Source of the DNA: a virus
IMG/VR virus record: IMGVR_UViG_3300007960_008803
Span: 1-52,848 of that record
Strand: one strand, 5' to 3'
Length of the DNA stretch: 52,848 nt
The position numbers were made by a program, and so were the translations under genes. Of this stretch, positions 1 to 8,961 are shown one piece after another; position 1 is the first letter of the stretch, and each line of letters begins with the position of its first letter. Under the pieces are notes generated by a model. It ran no database searches. It saw only the letters and a list, made by a program, of their open reading frames with translations, and was not told the DNA's origin.

Positions 1-1809
1 GGAGCAAAAAGAAAAAAAGGAATTTTAGATAAAGAGGTTGATCAATTAATTGAATATGGAAAAATGATTTTAAAATCTTTGCCAAAAACAATATCCGAAG
101 CAGATGAGACTGAAACAGGTCCAGAAACAGCAGAAGAAAGTGTTAATTTGCAACCACTTCACGACTTCATTAATTTTATCGTTGGTGGTAAGTTAGAAAC
201 ATCAAATAAAGATGATATACAAGGTGAACTTGAAAACGTTAAAACAATTCTCAAAGTATTTCCAAACGTTGCACCATTTGGCTCTGCCGATGGACCTGAA
301 CTTAATAAGTACGAAGATGAGTTTCAAAAAGCAATAAACACACATTTAAAAACAGCAATTGCAAATTTTAAATCTTTAAATTCAGTCGATGGCGGAGAAG
401 TTGCAATTGAAGGATTAAGAACAGCATTGATTCAATTTCTTGGAAATGGATTATCAATTCTTGGAAAAGGTGTAAACGGAGAAGATATTGAAAATTTAGG
501 AAGAGAAGAAGCGATTGATCCTAAAGACGAAACAGCAGAAGTTAGTGATTTATCTCCTGAAGCAATAATGGCAGAATTAGGCTTAGATACTTCAGAAGAA
601 GGCAAAATAACTACTACAAGTGATGAAGAGACCGCATTTAAAATTATGAATTCAATTTTTTATAGATTTCAAGATGAGAGGTTCAACGACCTACGCAAAA
701 TAGAAAACTTTATTTATGATTATGTTAAAAAAGATGAAGACAATTGGTTGAAAAAATTAGCGAAAGGAACACTTAGAAGTCTTCCTTTTATGGTTAGAGA
801 ATCAAATGAAAATCAAAATTTTAAAGATAAGTTTTCTGAAAACTTTATAAATAAAATAAAAGAAATGTGGGTAAAATGGAAAAACAATAAAAACAAAAAT
901 GAATTAAGAACAGCAGCAAAAGAATTGGCCAAATATTCTAATGAAATGTTAACTAAGTATCAAACACTATCTGATAATGAAGGTAGAACGAACACCGGAG
1001 CACAACTATCAAATATGTTCCGAGATTTATATTCGTATACTCAATCCAAATACAATTCAGAAGAAAAGGATATTCATGATGGATTTAAATCCTCAGAAAT
1101 TAACAAGAAAGTGCATAAAGCTTTAAAGCTAATAAATGATAACATTAATAAAGTTGATTATAAAATATTTTTAAAGACATTGACAAAAATTGACCTAAAA
1201 GATTTAGATGATAATAATCTAAGAAGAATAGAAAATATTTCCGAAAAGATTTTTAAAAAACCTCACTTTATCGAACACTTTAAAATCAATAGTGTTATGA
1301 AAGATGATTCGGGCAATCTTGTGCTTGTTGGGACCAAAAACAAAATTGATAATAAATATCCAACTTTTCCTTTTGTGAAAGATAACCTTGATAAAATAAC
1401 CACTTCAATTTCTAAATGGTGGAACAATCTTACCAATCTTAGTTTAGAAGAATATCAAAAAAATGACTTAGTGTACACACTACTTGAATTAAAAAATGAG
1501 ATATTAGAAAAAAAATATGAAATATCTGAAAATTTTGAAGTAGGCACGATCACATATTCTAAAAGGGAAATAGTACAAATTACTAAAATTGAAGAACAAT
1601 CAGAAGGCATACTAACAGTCACATTGAAAAAAGAAAATAACGATAATTCACAAGACATGAGCTCCTCCGTAGGTAGTCTAACCCACTATTTGGAAATGAA
1701 ATCAGAAGTTAGAGAATCAAAAAATCATAAAATTCAATTTAAACTAGAAAAACTAGTTGAAAATTACATTAACAAAAGGAAACAACAATGGCGAAAAAGA
1801 ACTATGTGA
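1..1809 (+). CDS. Large charged, mostly helical phage protein, 5' end outside the window
   Basis: The frame is open from base 1 to the TGA at 1807-1809, so the gene starts upstream; 602 codons are visible. The first ATG inside the window (64) has no special status. The product is rich in Lys, Glu and Asn and has no cysteine-rich, transmembrane or enzymatic motif that I recognise. There are acidic stretches near the beginning of the visible part and a very basic end (KRKQQWRKRTM). The last 22 bases overlap the start of the PIN-PhoH gene, which suggests co-transcription. In composition it resembles internal head or other accessory virion proteins of T4-like phages, but this is only an impression. 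The function is unknown. Confidence 0.75.
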   Translation, partial: GAKRKKGILDKEVDQLIEYGKMILKSLPKTISEADETETGPETAEESVNLQPLHDFINFIVGGKLETSNKDDIQGELENVKTILKVFPNVAPFGSADGPELNKYEDEFQKAINTHLKTAIANFKSLNSVDGGEVAIEGLRTALIQFLGNGLSILGKGVNGEDIENLGREEAIDPKDETAEVSDLSPEAIMAELGLDTSEEGKITTTSDEETAFKIMNSIFYRFQDERFNDLRKIENFIYDYVKKDEDNWLKKLAKGTLRSLPFMVRESNENQNFKDKFSENFINKIKEMWVKWKNNKNKNELRTAAKELAKYSNEMLTKYQTLSDNEGRTNTGAQLSNMFRDLYSYTQSKYNSEEKDIHDGFKSSEINKKVHKALKLINDNINKVDYKIFLKTLTKIDLKDLDDNNLRRIENISEKIFKKPHFIEHFKINSVMKDDSGNLVLVGTKNKIDNKYPTFPFVKDNLDKITTSISKWWNNLTNLSLEEYQKNDLVYTLLELKNEILEKKYEISENFEVGTITYSKREIVQITKIEEQSEGILTVTLKKENNDNSQDMSSSVGSLTHYLEMKSEVRESKNHKIQFKLEKLVENYINKRKQQWRKRTM

Positions 1810-3125
1810 TTGATACCTCGGTTTTCTTAACCGACTCATCATGTCTTTATAAACTTGGCAACAATGATTTGTTCATTGCTTACAAAGTTCTCGAAGAAAT
1901 TGACAAACATAAAAAACGTCAAGATTCCGTTGGATTTCATGCAAGACAGATCATTAAAACCCTTGACGAATTGCGCGAAAAGGGTTCTTTAAGCAAGGGA
2001 ATAAAGCTTGGCAAGGGTTTGGGCACCCTCAAAGTTGAAGAGGCAAAAAAGGACCTTCCTGGCTTCTTATCAATGCAAGTTCCCGACCATCAAATCCTTG
2101 GTGTTGCTCTTGCTGTTCAAGAACAATTCCCAAAGAGAAAGACGGTAATGATTTCTCGCGATATCAACATGCGAGTCATTGCTGATGCCATTGGTCTTTT
2201 GTCCGAGGACTATGAAACAGGAAAAGTTATTGAAGATGCTGAAAAGATTTACACTGGCTTTCTTGAATTAGTTGTTGATGATGAATTAATTGAACAGTTC
2301 TATAGTGACGAACCAATTCATTTTGACGAAATCTTTCAACAAGAAAGAAAGATCAAGTTGTATCCAAATCAATTTCTTATTCTTACTTCCTCTTCAAATC
2401 CAAAGAAATCAGCCCTTGCTCGTTTTGTTTTGGATGAAAAACCCATAGAGAAAATAAGAGATGATGTTAAGAACTTAACAATGGGTATTATTCCAAGAAA
2501 TAAAGAACAAAAGTTTGCTTATGATCTTCTTTTTGATGATTCAATTAAATTTGTTTCTCTTATTGGAAAAGCTGGTTCTGGAAAGACCTTAATGGCAATT
2601 GCTGCCGGAATGGAACAAACACTTTCCTTAAAGAAAACAAACAACAAATATAGAAAGATTGTTGTTTCTCGTCCCGTTCAACCTCTTGGAAAAGACATTG
2701 GATTCTTGCCCGGAACCATGCATGAGAAAATGCTTCCTTGGTTAATGCCTATACAAGATAACTTGGAGACTATTTTAGGAAAAGATAATGTTTATTTGGA
2801 TGAATATGTTGCAAGAGGAAAGATTCAAATCGAAGCTCTTACCTATATCCGTGGTCGTTCTATTAATAACGCATTTATTGTTATTGACGAGGCTCAAAAC
2901 TTAACCGCACATGAGGTTAAAACTATACTTACTCGTGTTGGAGAAGGAACAAAAATTGTTCTTACAGGAGATATTGAACAGATTGATAATATCTATACAA
3001 ATGAAACCTCAAATGGTTTAACTTATGCTGTTGAAAAATTTAAGTCTCATGACATTTCAGGACATATAACTTTCTTAAAAGGTGAAAGATCTCGCCTTGC
3101 AACGATTGCTTCAAAAATTCTTTAG
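1788..3125 (+). CDS. phoH: PIN-PhoH fusion ATPase/nuclease (PhoH2-type)
   Basis: This 445-residue protein has two domains. Residues 1 to about 150 form a PIN-type RNase domain, with acidic residues in VIDTSV (D9), LEEIDK (E37/E38) and SRDIN (D125). Residues of about 230-445 form a PhoH P-loop ATPase, with Walker A GKAGSGKT at 260-267, Walker B FIVIDEAQN at 363-371 and LTGDIEQID near 392-400. PhoH2 proteins of bacteria couple a PIN ribonuclease to an RNA helicase-like ATPase. PhoH is very common in marine phages, where its role is unsettled. The start is the ATG at 1788 with an AAGGA site 8-9 bases upstream, inside the end of the previous gene. The stop is TAG. Confidence 0.93.
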   Translation: MAKKNYVIDTSVFLTDSSCLYKLGNNDLFIAYKVLEEIDKHKKRQDSVGFHARQIIKTLDELREKGSLSKGIKLGKGLGTLKVEEAKKDLPGFLSMQVPDHQILGVALAVQEQFPKRKTVMISRDINMRVIADAIGLLSEDYETGKVIEDAEKIYTGFLELVVDDELIEQFYSDEPIHFDEIFQQERKIKLYPNQFLILTSSSNPKKSALARFVLDEKPIEKIRDDVKNLTMGIIPRNKEQKFAYDLLFDDSIKFVSLIGKAGSGKTLMAIAAGMEQTLSLKKTNNKYRKIVVSRPVQPLGKDIGFLPGTMHEKMLPWLMPIQDNLETILGKDNVYLDEYVARGKIQIEALTYIRGRSINNAFIVIDEAQNLTAHEVKTILTRVGEGTKIVLTGDIEQIDNIYTNETSNGLTYAVEKFKSHDISGHITFLKGERSRLATIASKIL

Positions 3126-3142
3126 TTTGATTAAAAAAGATT

Positions 3143-3151
3143 CTATTTATT
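3143..3151 (+). promoter_or_regulatory. CTATTTATT motif, candidate late promoter element
   Basis: This is one of three exact copies of CTATTTATT that I found by eye, all in gaps between genes (others at 27970 and 48034). Here it lies 3 bases before the -35 box of a host-type promoter, so the metallopeptidase gene may be read both early and late. Recognition by the phage sigma factor is inferred only. Confidence 0.3.
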
Positions 3152-3154
3152 TCC

Positions 3155-3183
3155 TTGACAAATTTATACTTCCGTGTTATAAT
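3155..3183 (+). promoter_or_regulatory. Consensus sigma-70 promoter with extended -10
   Basis: TTGACA lies at 3155-3160, followed by a 17-base spacer and TATAAT at 3178-3183, preceded by TG (TGTTATAAT). The predicted transcript start is about 3190, giving a leader of about 17 nt that holds only the GGAG site at 3198-3201. Three near-identical promoters occur elsewhere in the window. Confidence 0.9.
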
Positions 3184-3206
3184 TACATTACTACTTTGGA
3201 GAATAA

Positions 3207-3878
3207 ATGAACTGGTTAGAAGAGTCTGTAAAAAGATCAAAAAAACTAAAGGATCATTATATGTTAGGTGACGTAAACATCTATATCAAAGACCAACTAC
3301 CTCAAGAGATTGATGTAGATTTTGTTATTCGTTATGTTGCTAAACATCTTCCTAACCATGTTTTATCAAATATTGATATAATCTATATTGGACAATTTCA
3401 AGATCTTATTGATCGAGATATTAATGCTCTATGGCAAAATGGAGCAATTTATATTACAAACAAACAAGATTCTGAAATGGATATGATCGATGATCTAATC
3501 CATGAAATTGCTCATTCAAATGAAAAGCAATTTGAACAAATAATCTATGAAGATGGAAAGCTTGAAAGAGAGTTCCTCTATAGAAGAAAGAAATTAGCTT
3601 TTATTTTGAAAGATCAAGGTTTCGGCACACCAACAGGTTTTATTTACAATATTGATTATGATAAAGACATTGATGATTTTCTTTATGAAAAAGTTACCTA
3701 TGATGTTTTGTGGCAATTGATTCCTGGGATCTTTCCTTCACCTTATGCTGTTACCTCGTTAAGAGAGTATTGGGCAAAAGGTTTTGAACAGTTCTATATG
3801 GGCAAACGCGAAGAATTAAAAGAAACTTCACCAGTTTTGTTCTCCAAGTTAATGCAATTACATGACTTGGAGGATTAA
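3207..3878 (+). CDS. Putative zinc metallopeptidase (HEIAH; lethal-factor-like arrangement)
   Basis: This is a 223-residue protein with a zincin motif HEIAH at residues 99-103, preceded by a hydrophobic/acidic helix (DMIDDLI). About 80 residues later comes SLREYWAKGFEQFYMG, which resembles the second helix of anthrax-lethal-factor-like (M34/ATLF) peptidases, where a Glu supplies the third zinc ligand. It has no signal peptide. The start at 3207 is supported by GGAG at 3198-3201 and by a consensus promoter. The gene sits between PIN-PhoH and a RecB-like nuclease and abuts the latter with no gap. The substrate is unknown; a host protein or a phage head/tail precursor are both possible. The peptidase call rests on the two motifs; the family assignment is an inference. 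Confidence 0.7.
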   Translation: MNWLEESVKRSKKLKDHYMLGDVNIYIKDQLPQEIDVDFVIRYVAKHLPNHVLSNIDIIYIGQFQDLIDRDINALWQNGAIYITNKQDSEMDMIDDLIHEIAHSNEKQFEQIIYEDGKLEREFLYRRKKLAFILKDQGFGTPTGFIYNIDYDKDIDDFLYEKVTYDVLWQLIPGIFPSPYAVTSLREYWAKGFEQFYMGKREELKETSPVLFSKLMQLHDLED

Positions 3879-4652
3879 ATGCATATATCATATTCAGAAC
3901 TTAAAACGTGGTCCGAGTGTGCTTGGAAACACAAACTAATCTATTTAGATAAAATAAAGAAATTCGTTGGAAACGAATACACAGCCTTTGGAAGATCTCT
4001 TCATCTTTTGTGCGAACATGCAATTGAAGATAAGATCCAAGAAGAAGATTACGATGACTTTTGGGATTTTACGTTTGAAAAAGAGATTGAAGAACTTTTA
4101 AAACAAGATGTTGAGTTGGAACAAAATGTTGTAACAATAATGTCTGATCAAGCAAAGAAAATTGCTCCTCAAATAATTCCTGAGGTAATCAAAACATTCA
4201 AAAATTATGAAGTGTTTTCTGTTGAGGAAAAACTATACATTGACATTCCTGAACTAGAAGAATGTAAGTTTAAAGGTTTTATTGATTTGGTATTAAAAAC
4301 AGATGATGGAAAATACCACATCATTGATTGGAAGACATGCTCTTGGGGTTGGGATGCTCAAAAAAGAACAGACAAATATATTACCTATCAATTGACCCTT
4401 TATAAAAAGTTTTTTTGCTTAAAGCATAACATTGAACCAAAATTAGTTGAGACTCACTTTGCTTTATTAAAAAGAACAGCAAAGAAAGATAATGTTGAAA
4501 TCTTTCGTGTGACTTCAGGACCTCGCAAGATTCAAAATGCAACAGATCTTCTGGTAAAGGGTGTAAAGTCTATTTTTAACAAAGCTCACTTCAAGAATAG
4601 AGGGTCTTGTTCTCTTTGCGAATTTAGAAACACCGAACACTGCCCAAGATAA
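3879..4652 (+). CDS. RecB/Cas4-like PD-(D/E)XK nuclease with probable 4Fe-4S cluster
   Basis: This 257-residue protein carries the full RecB-family nuclease core: GFID (D136), IIDWKT (D150, K152) and the downstream QLTLY helix (Q171, Y175). An N-terminal SYSELKTWSEC segment gives C14, and the C-terminus gives C244, C247 and C255. A first cysteine before the core and three after it is the iron-sulfur layout of Cas4 and AddB nucleases. These enzymes resect DNA ends, usually 5' to 3', and phage versions are linked to recombination or replication. The ATG follows the previous stop directly, with GGAGG in the preceding coding end. No Cas1/Cas2 or CRISPR array is present, so a CRISPR role is unlikely. 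Confidence 0.88.
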   Translation: MHISYSELKTWSECAWKHKLIYLDKIKKFVGNEYTAFGRSLHLLCEHAIEDKIQEEDYDDFWDFTFEKEIEELLKQDVELEQNVVTIMSDQAKKIAPQIIPEVIKTFKNYEVFSVEEKLYIDIPELEECKFKGFIDLVLKTDDGKYHIIDWKTCSWGWDAQKRTDKYITYQLTLYKKFFCLKHNIEPKLVETHFALLKRTAKKDNVEIFRVTSGPRKIQNATDLLVKGVKSIFNKAHFKNRGSCSLCEFRNTEHCPR

Positions 4653-4677
4653 AATAAATTTTTTTTTATTTTTTTTT
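4651..4677 (+). terminator. Possible weak AT-only hairpin plus T tract
   Basis: AAAATAAA (4651-4658) can pair with TTTATTTT (4665-4672) around a T6 loop, followed by five more Ts and then A7. An eight-pair stem made only of A-T pairs is weak. It may merely be a homopolymer-rich spacer between the nuclease gene and the next promoter. Confidence 0.25.
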
Positions 4678-4686
4678 AAAAAAAGT

Positions 4687-4715
4687 TTGACAACCTCGAA
4701 ATTATGTGTTATAAT
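4687..4715 (+). promoter_or_regulatory. Consensus sigma-70 promoter with extended -10
   Basis: TTGACA lies at 4687-4692, followed by a 17-base spacer and TATAAT at 4710-4715 with TG in front. The predicted start is about 4722, 15 nt before the TTG start codon, with AGAGGTG (4726-4732) as ribosome binding site. It is the only clear promoter I see for the whole sugar cassette. Confidence 0.9.
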
Positions 4716-4736
4716 ACAAATAAAAAGAGGTGACAA

Positions 4737-5981
4737 TTGTCAAAAATAAAAATATTAACACTTTCCGACCATCCTCTATCACCTTCCGGCGTTGGAACTC
4801 AAACAAAATACTTTTGTGAGAGTCTACTCAAAACTGGAAGGTATTCTATTATAAGTTTGGGTGGCGCAATAAAACATCATGATTATACACCAAAATTGGT
4901 TGATCCTTATGGTCAAGATTGGAAAATAATTCCCGTTGACGGATACGGGACGCAAGAAATGATCCGTTCAATAATTAAGACTGAAAGAATTGAATTACTT
5001 TGGTTTATGACTGATCCCCGCTTTTGGGGTTGGTTATGGGAGATTGAAAATGAAATTAGACCACTTTGTCCGATGGTTTATCACCATGTTTGGGATAACT
5101 TTCCTGCACCTTATTTTAATAGGGACTTTTACTTATCTAACGATCACATTGTCACTATTTCTAAAGTTACTGATGAAATTGTTAGAACTGTAGCACCGGA
5201 AGTTCCTTGCACATATTTACCTCATTCGGTAAATTCAGATATCTTTAAACCTTTGTCTGATCTTCAAATTAAAGAGATTCGCGAAAGATCTCTGCAAGAA
5301 GAAGATCGGGAAAAGGTTATTTTCTTTTGGAATAACAGAAATGCTAGAAGAAAACAATCTGGAACTCTTGTATGGTGGTTTAAAGAATGGCTTGATAAAG
5401 AAAATCTTCATGATAAAGCTGCATTAATAATGCATACAGAACCAAAAGATCCACACGGACAAGACCTAGAACATATTATAGAGCATTTAGGTCTTAAAGA
5501 TAGACAAATTATGTTATCAACCAAAAAACTTCCTCCTGAACAATTGGCACAACTTTACAACATGGTTGATTGTACAATTAATATATCAGATGCTGAGGGT
5601 TTTGGTTTAGCCACACTGGAATCGCTTTCCTGTGGAACTCCAATAATTGCCACAATGACCGGTGGTCTTCAAGAACAGGTCACGGATGGAGATGATGAAT
5701 TTGGAATTGGTATATTCCCAACATCTAAATCTATTATAGGGTCTCAACAAGTTCCTTATATTTATGAAGACAGAATAGACAAAGCACAGTTCCATTCTGC
5801 TCTTTCAAAGATTTATAAAATGGGCAAAGAAGGAAGAAGGCAACTTGGAACACTTGGCAGAGAATATGTTGAAGAAAATTACAATTTTTCTGAACTGCAA
5901 CAAAAATGGGTTGAGATAATTGATAAAGTTATGAAACAAAAAGGAAATTATAATGGAATTAGATTTAAGGAGGTCGCATAA
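4737..5981 (+). CDS. GT-B fold glycosyltransferase (GT4-like), TTG start
   Basis: This is a 414-residue protein with two Rossmann halves. The N-terminus (KILTLSDHPLSPSGVGTQ) is the glycine-rich acceptor-side loop of GT4 enzymes. Near residue 285, EGFGLATLESLSCGTPII is the E-x7-E donor-binding motif. A TTG start codon is chosen because the protein must begin just before its first beta strand, no ATG lies nearby, and AGAGGTG is well spaced. It is the first gene after the cassette promoter and overlaps the next gene by one base (TAATG). The sugar and acceptor cannot be read from sequence. It could glycosylate a lipid, a virion protein or DNA. Confidence 0.85.
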   Translation: MSKIKILTLSDHPLSPSGVGTQTKYFCESLLKTGRYSIISLGGAIKHHDYTPKLVDPYGQDWKIIPVDGYGTQEMIRSIIKTERIELLWFMTDPRFWGWLWEIENEIRPLCPMVYHHVWDNFPAPYFNRDFYLSNDHIVTISKVTDEIVRTVAPEVPCTYLPHSVNSDIFKPLSDLQIKEIRERSLQEEDREKVIFFWNNRNARRKQSGTLVWWFKEWLDKENLHDKAALIMHTEPKDPHGQDLEHIIEHLGLKDRQIMLSTKKLPPEQLAQLYNMVDCTINISDAEGFGLATLESLSCGTPIIATMTGGLQEQVTDGDDEFGIGIFPTSKSIIGSQQVPYIYEDRIDKAQFHSALSKIYKMGKEGRRQLGTLGREYVEENYNFSELQQKWVEIIDKVMKQKGNYNGIRFKEVA

Positions 5982-7219
5982 TGAAAAAGAAAATATTTGT
6001 TAGAGGCCCTGTATTATCACAATCAGGTTACGGAGAACAGTCTAGGTTTGCTTTAAGAGCATTAAGAAGTCGAGAGGATTTGTTCGACATTTATATCCAA
6101 CCTATTGCCTGGGGTAAAACCGGATGGATTTGGGAAGATAACGAAATGAGAAAATGGATAGATGAAAGAATTGTACAAACACAAATTCTTTTACAACAAA
6201 AACAATTACAACCTGACATTTCTCTACAGATTACAATACCAAATGAGTTTCAAAAGATGTGTCCTGTAAATATAGGATATACAGCTGGAATTGAAACTAA
6301 CAAGTGCTCACCACAGTGGTTACCAAAATGTAATGAAATGGATAAAGTTTTAGTTGTATCAAATCATGCTAAGGTTTCTTTGATTGATACTGTTGCTCAA
6401 GCAACCAACAATCAAACTGGTGAGACATTTCCTTACAAATGCGAAACTCCTGTTGAAGTTGTTTGGGAGAATACCCAAAGACATGAACCTGAAGAAATCC
6501 CAGGTTTTAATTTAGACTTTGATAAAAACTTCCTTCTTGTGTCTCAACTTGGACCAAGAAAAAACTTTGAAAACACAATCACTTGGTTTGTTGAAGAGTT
6601 TATTGACCAAGAAATTGGTTTGGTTGTTAAGACCAATTTCAAAGGAAATTCAATTATGGACTTTACACAAGTTGAAAAGCACCTTAAATCCCTTCTTGGA
6701 CGCTACGAGAATCGCAAATGCAAGGTTTATTTGCTCCACGGGGACCTTACCCCTGGGCAAATGACTAGCCTCTATTGTAACCCCAAAATTAGCGCTTTAA
6801 TTAACATTGCTCATGGTGAAGGGTTTGGGCTTCCAATCTATGAAGCTGCTCGAGAAGGATTGCCTATTATTGCATGTGGTTGGTCTGGTCAAATGGATAT
6901 TTTAAATCACGGTGGCAAGGATTATTTTACCTCTGTTGAATATACTCTTCGACCTGTACAACAGCAAGCGCATTGGAAAGGTGTTATTGAACCTGAACAA
7001 ATGTGGGCATTTGCTGATCAAGGATCTTACAAAATGTCGTTAAGATATCTTGCAAAGAATCTTGACAAAGCGAGAGAACAATCAAAAGAATTGCAAGGCT
7101 TAGTTCTTGACAAGTTTTCTGATGAGAAGTTGTTTGAATTGTTTTGCGATTCAATTTACAGTCCTTCAAAAGAAGAATTAGAATGGTTAAACGATATTGA
7201 AGAAATGGTGATTATTTAA
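5981..7219 (+). CDS. GT-B fold glycosyltransferase, second of tandem pair
   Basis: This 412-residue protein begins KIFVRGPVLSQSGYGEQSR, again the glycine-rich N-terminal loop of a GT-B enzyme. The donor motif EGFGLPIYEAAREGLPII lies near residue 280. Length and organisation match the preceding gene, so the two may be diverged relatives that add successive sugars. The ATG overlaps the upstream TAA by one base and has a strong AGGAGG site. A stretch around 6690-6800 uses noticeably more GC-rich synonymous codons (CGC, CTC, CCC, GGG) than the rest of the gene, a possible trace of recombination. Confidence 0.83.
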   Translation: MKKKIFVRGPVLSQSGYGEQSRFALRALRSREDLFDIYIQPIAWGKTGWIWEDNEMRKWIDERIVQTQILLQQKQLQPDISLQITIPNEFQKMCPVNIGYTAGIETNKCSPQWLPKCNEMDKVLVVSNHAKVSLIDTVAQATNNQTGETFPYKCETPVEVVWENTQRHEPEEIPGFNLDFDKNFLLVSQLGPRKNFENTITWFVEEFIDQEIGLVVKTNFKGNSIMDFTQVEKHLKSLLGRYENRKCKVYLLHGDLTPGQMTSLYCNPKISALINIAHGEGFGLPIYEAAREGLPIIACGWSGQMDILNHGGKDYFTSVEYTLRPVQQQAHWKGVIEPEQMWAFADQGSYKMSLRYLAKNLDKAREQSKELQGLVLDKFSDEKLFELFCDSIYSPSKEELEWLNDIEEMVII

Positions 7220-8961
7220 TGAAAAAATTATTATTCATTTCAGATTTTTTTAGTAATCAGATTGTTGGCGGAACTGAGAAAAACGACAATGTTTTGATTA
7301 ATTATTTAAAACAACACTTCGACTTAGCATATATTAATTGTAAAAAATTGACAGAAAGCATAGTCAACGCTCATGATTTGATAATAGTATCAAATTTTGT
7401 GCAATTGAGTGATGGAATGAAAGAGCTGATATCTACAAAAAAATACATTATTTATGAACATGATCACAAATATGTAAACACTAGAGACCCTTCAGTGTTT
7501 AGCAACTTTATTATCCCTAAAGAGAAAATAGTAAATAAGTTTTTCTATAAAAGGGCTTATAAGGTTATTACTTTGAGTAAAATTTGTCAAAAAATATTAA
7601 TAGAAAATTTAAATTTAAACAATGTTATCAATATTGGTACAAGTCTTTGGTCTAATGATGATTTGAATAAAATAGAAGAAATATTTCATAAAGAGGACAA
7701 TACAACTCACAGAATTTCTATTTTAAAAAGTGGTAATCCGATCAAAGGTTTTTCAGATTCAATCAAATTATGTGAAAAAAATAATTTAAAACCGAACATC
7801 ATAAAAACAACAAAACAAGAAGAAATATGGAAACAACTTTCCCAATCAGAAACGTTTCTTTTTGTTCCAAAAGTTTTAGAAACATTTTCTAGAATCACTT
7901 GTGAAGCAAAAATGCTAGGCTGTAAAGTTATGACTAAAAAAAGCAAAATAGGTTTTTTAAGTGAAGAATTACAACTAGAAGGCAAAGAATTAATATCTGA
8001 AATTAGAAGAAGAGTAGAAATTGCAAAAGAAACGTTTTTGCAGATTTTACTAGAACTTTCTGAAGACAAAAAAGTTATTTGTTTTATTGGAAAATTTGAT
8101 GAAATTTATGACGAAGAAGGAAAAGCCAGAGCATTAGAAGAAACAGGTTATAGAGTCTTAAGATTTGAAGAAAATAGGTTATTGAACAAAGAGCTAGTAT
8201 TAAGAACAAACCCAGACTTTCTGTTCTACACAAAATTGAGAATCAAAGAAAAAGAAAAACTTCTAATTCAATGTAAAGAAAAAAATATCACCACTGTTTG
8301 TTGGGTGCCTGACTTGTATTTTGGTCTAGAAAGAGAAAAGGAGCTATCATCAGATCCTATCTTTAAATCAGACTATGTCTTGACACCAGATGGAGGTAAT
8401 GAAGAAAATTTCAAAAAATTGAATATTAATCACCATTGTGTTAGACAAGGAATAAGCAAAGAATATCTTTCTAAAGATATAGAAGAGAAAGACATAGACA
8501 TTCTATTTGTAGGAACTTTACAAAAGTGCCATTTACCATATAGAAAAAATTTATTAGACTTTTTGAAAAAAACTTATTCTAATAAATTTCAATGGTTTGG
8601 AAACACAGGAGACAGGGAACTAAGAAACGATAGTTTGGCTAAAGTTTACAAAAGATCTAAAATAGTTATTGGTGAATGTGTCGAATCTGACAATTATTGG
8701 TCTAATAGAATTTATGAAGCATTAGGTAGAAATTCCTTCTTGATTCATCCTTATGTGAAAGGGATAGAAAAAGAGTTTAATGTTGAAAAAGAGTTAATAA
8801 CTTTTGAGAGAAACAATTTCGAAGATTTAAAAAATAAAATTGACTACTACCTAGAAAATGAAAAAGAGAGAAACTTTATTTCTTCTAATGGGTACAAAAA
8901 AGTATCAGAAAATGATTTATTATTGAATCGTTCAAACACAATAAAGGAATTATTATCATGA
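7219..8961 (+). CDS. Two-domain glycosyltransferase fusion (GT4-like plus CgeB-like)
   Basis: This 580-residue protein looks like two glycosyltransferases joined near residue 280. The N-terminal half starts LLFISDFFSNQIVGGTEKND and ends with ETFSRITCEAKMLG, an E-x7-E donor motif. The second half restarts with a Rossmann strand (KVICFIGKFDEIYDEEGKAR). It contains CWVPDLYFG, then DILFVGTLQK and YWSNRIYEALGRNSFLIHP, the pattern of CgeB/DUF3880-type transferases. One-base overlap with the previous gene (TAATG) and ATGA overlap with the next imply coupled translation. From here to about 15.4 kb the codons look more AT-rich than in the two preceding genes. Specificity is unknown. Confidence 0.75.
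   Translation: MKKLLFISDFFSNQIVGGTEKNDNVLINYLKQHFDLAYINCKKLTESIVNAHDLIIVSNFVQLSDGMKELISTKKYIIYEHDHKYVNTRDPSVFSNFIIPKEKIVNKFFYKRAYKVITLSKICQKILIENLNLNNVINIGTSLWSNDDLNKIEEIFHKEDNTTHRISILKSGNPIKGFSDSIKLCEKNNLKPNIIKTTKQEEIWKQLSQSETFLFVPKVLETFSRITCEAKMLGCKVMTKKSKIGFLSEELQLEGKELISEIRRRVEIAKETFLQILLELSEDKKVICFIGKFDEIYDEEGKARALEETGYRVLRFEENRLLNKELVLRTNPDFLFYTKLRIKEKEKLLIQCKEKNITTVCWVPDLYFGLEREKELSSDPIFKSDYVLTPDGGNEENFKKLNINHHCVRQGISKEYLSKDIEEKDIDILFVGTLQKCHLPYRKNLLDFLKKTYSNKFQWFGNTGDRELRNDSLAKVYKRSKIVIGECVESDNYWSNRIYEALGRNSFLIHPYVKGIEKEFNVEKELITFERNNFEDLKNKIDYYLENEKERNFISSNGYKKVSENDLLLNRSNTIKELLS

Noticed and set aside
3126-3154. Possible terminator after the PhoH gene
   Set aside because: The A-rich and T-rich stretches do not form a convincing stem, and no T tract follows.
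3879-4652. CRISPR-associated Cas4
   Set aside because: The nuclease has the Cas4-like cysteine layout, but no cas1, cas2 or repeats are nearby; a phage recombination nuclease is the simpler reading.
6519-6764. 81-codon alternative + frame inside the second glycosyltransferase gene
   Set aside because: The main frame has clear GT-B motifs across this region; the alternative product is low-complexity and has no start signal.
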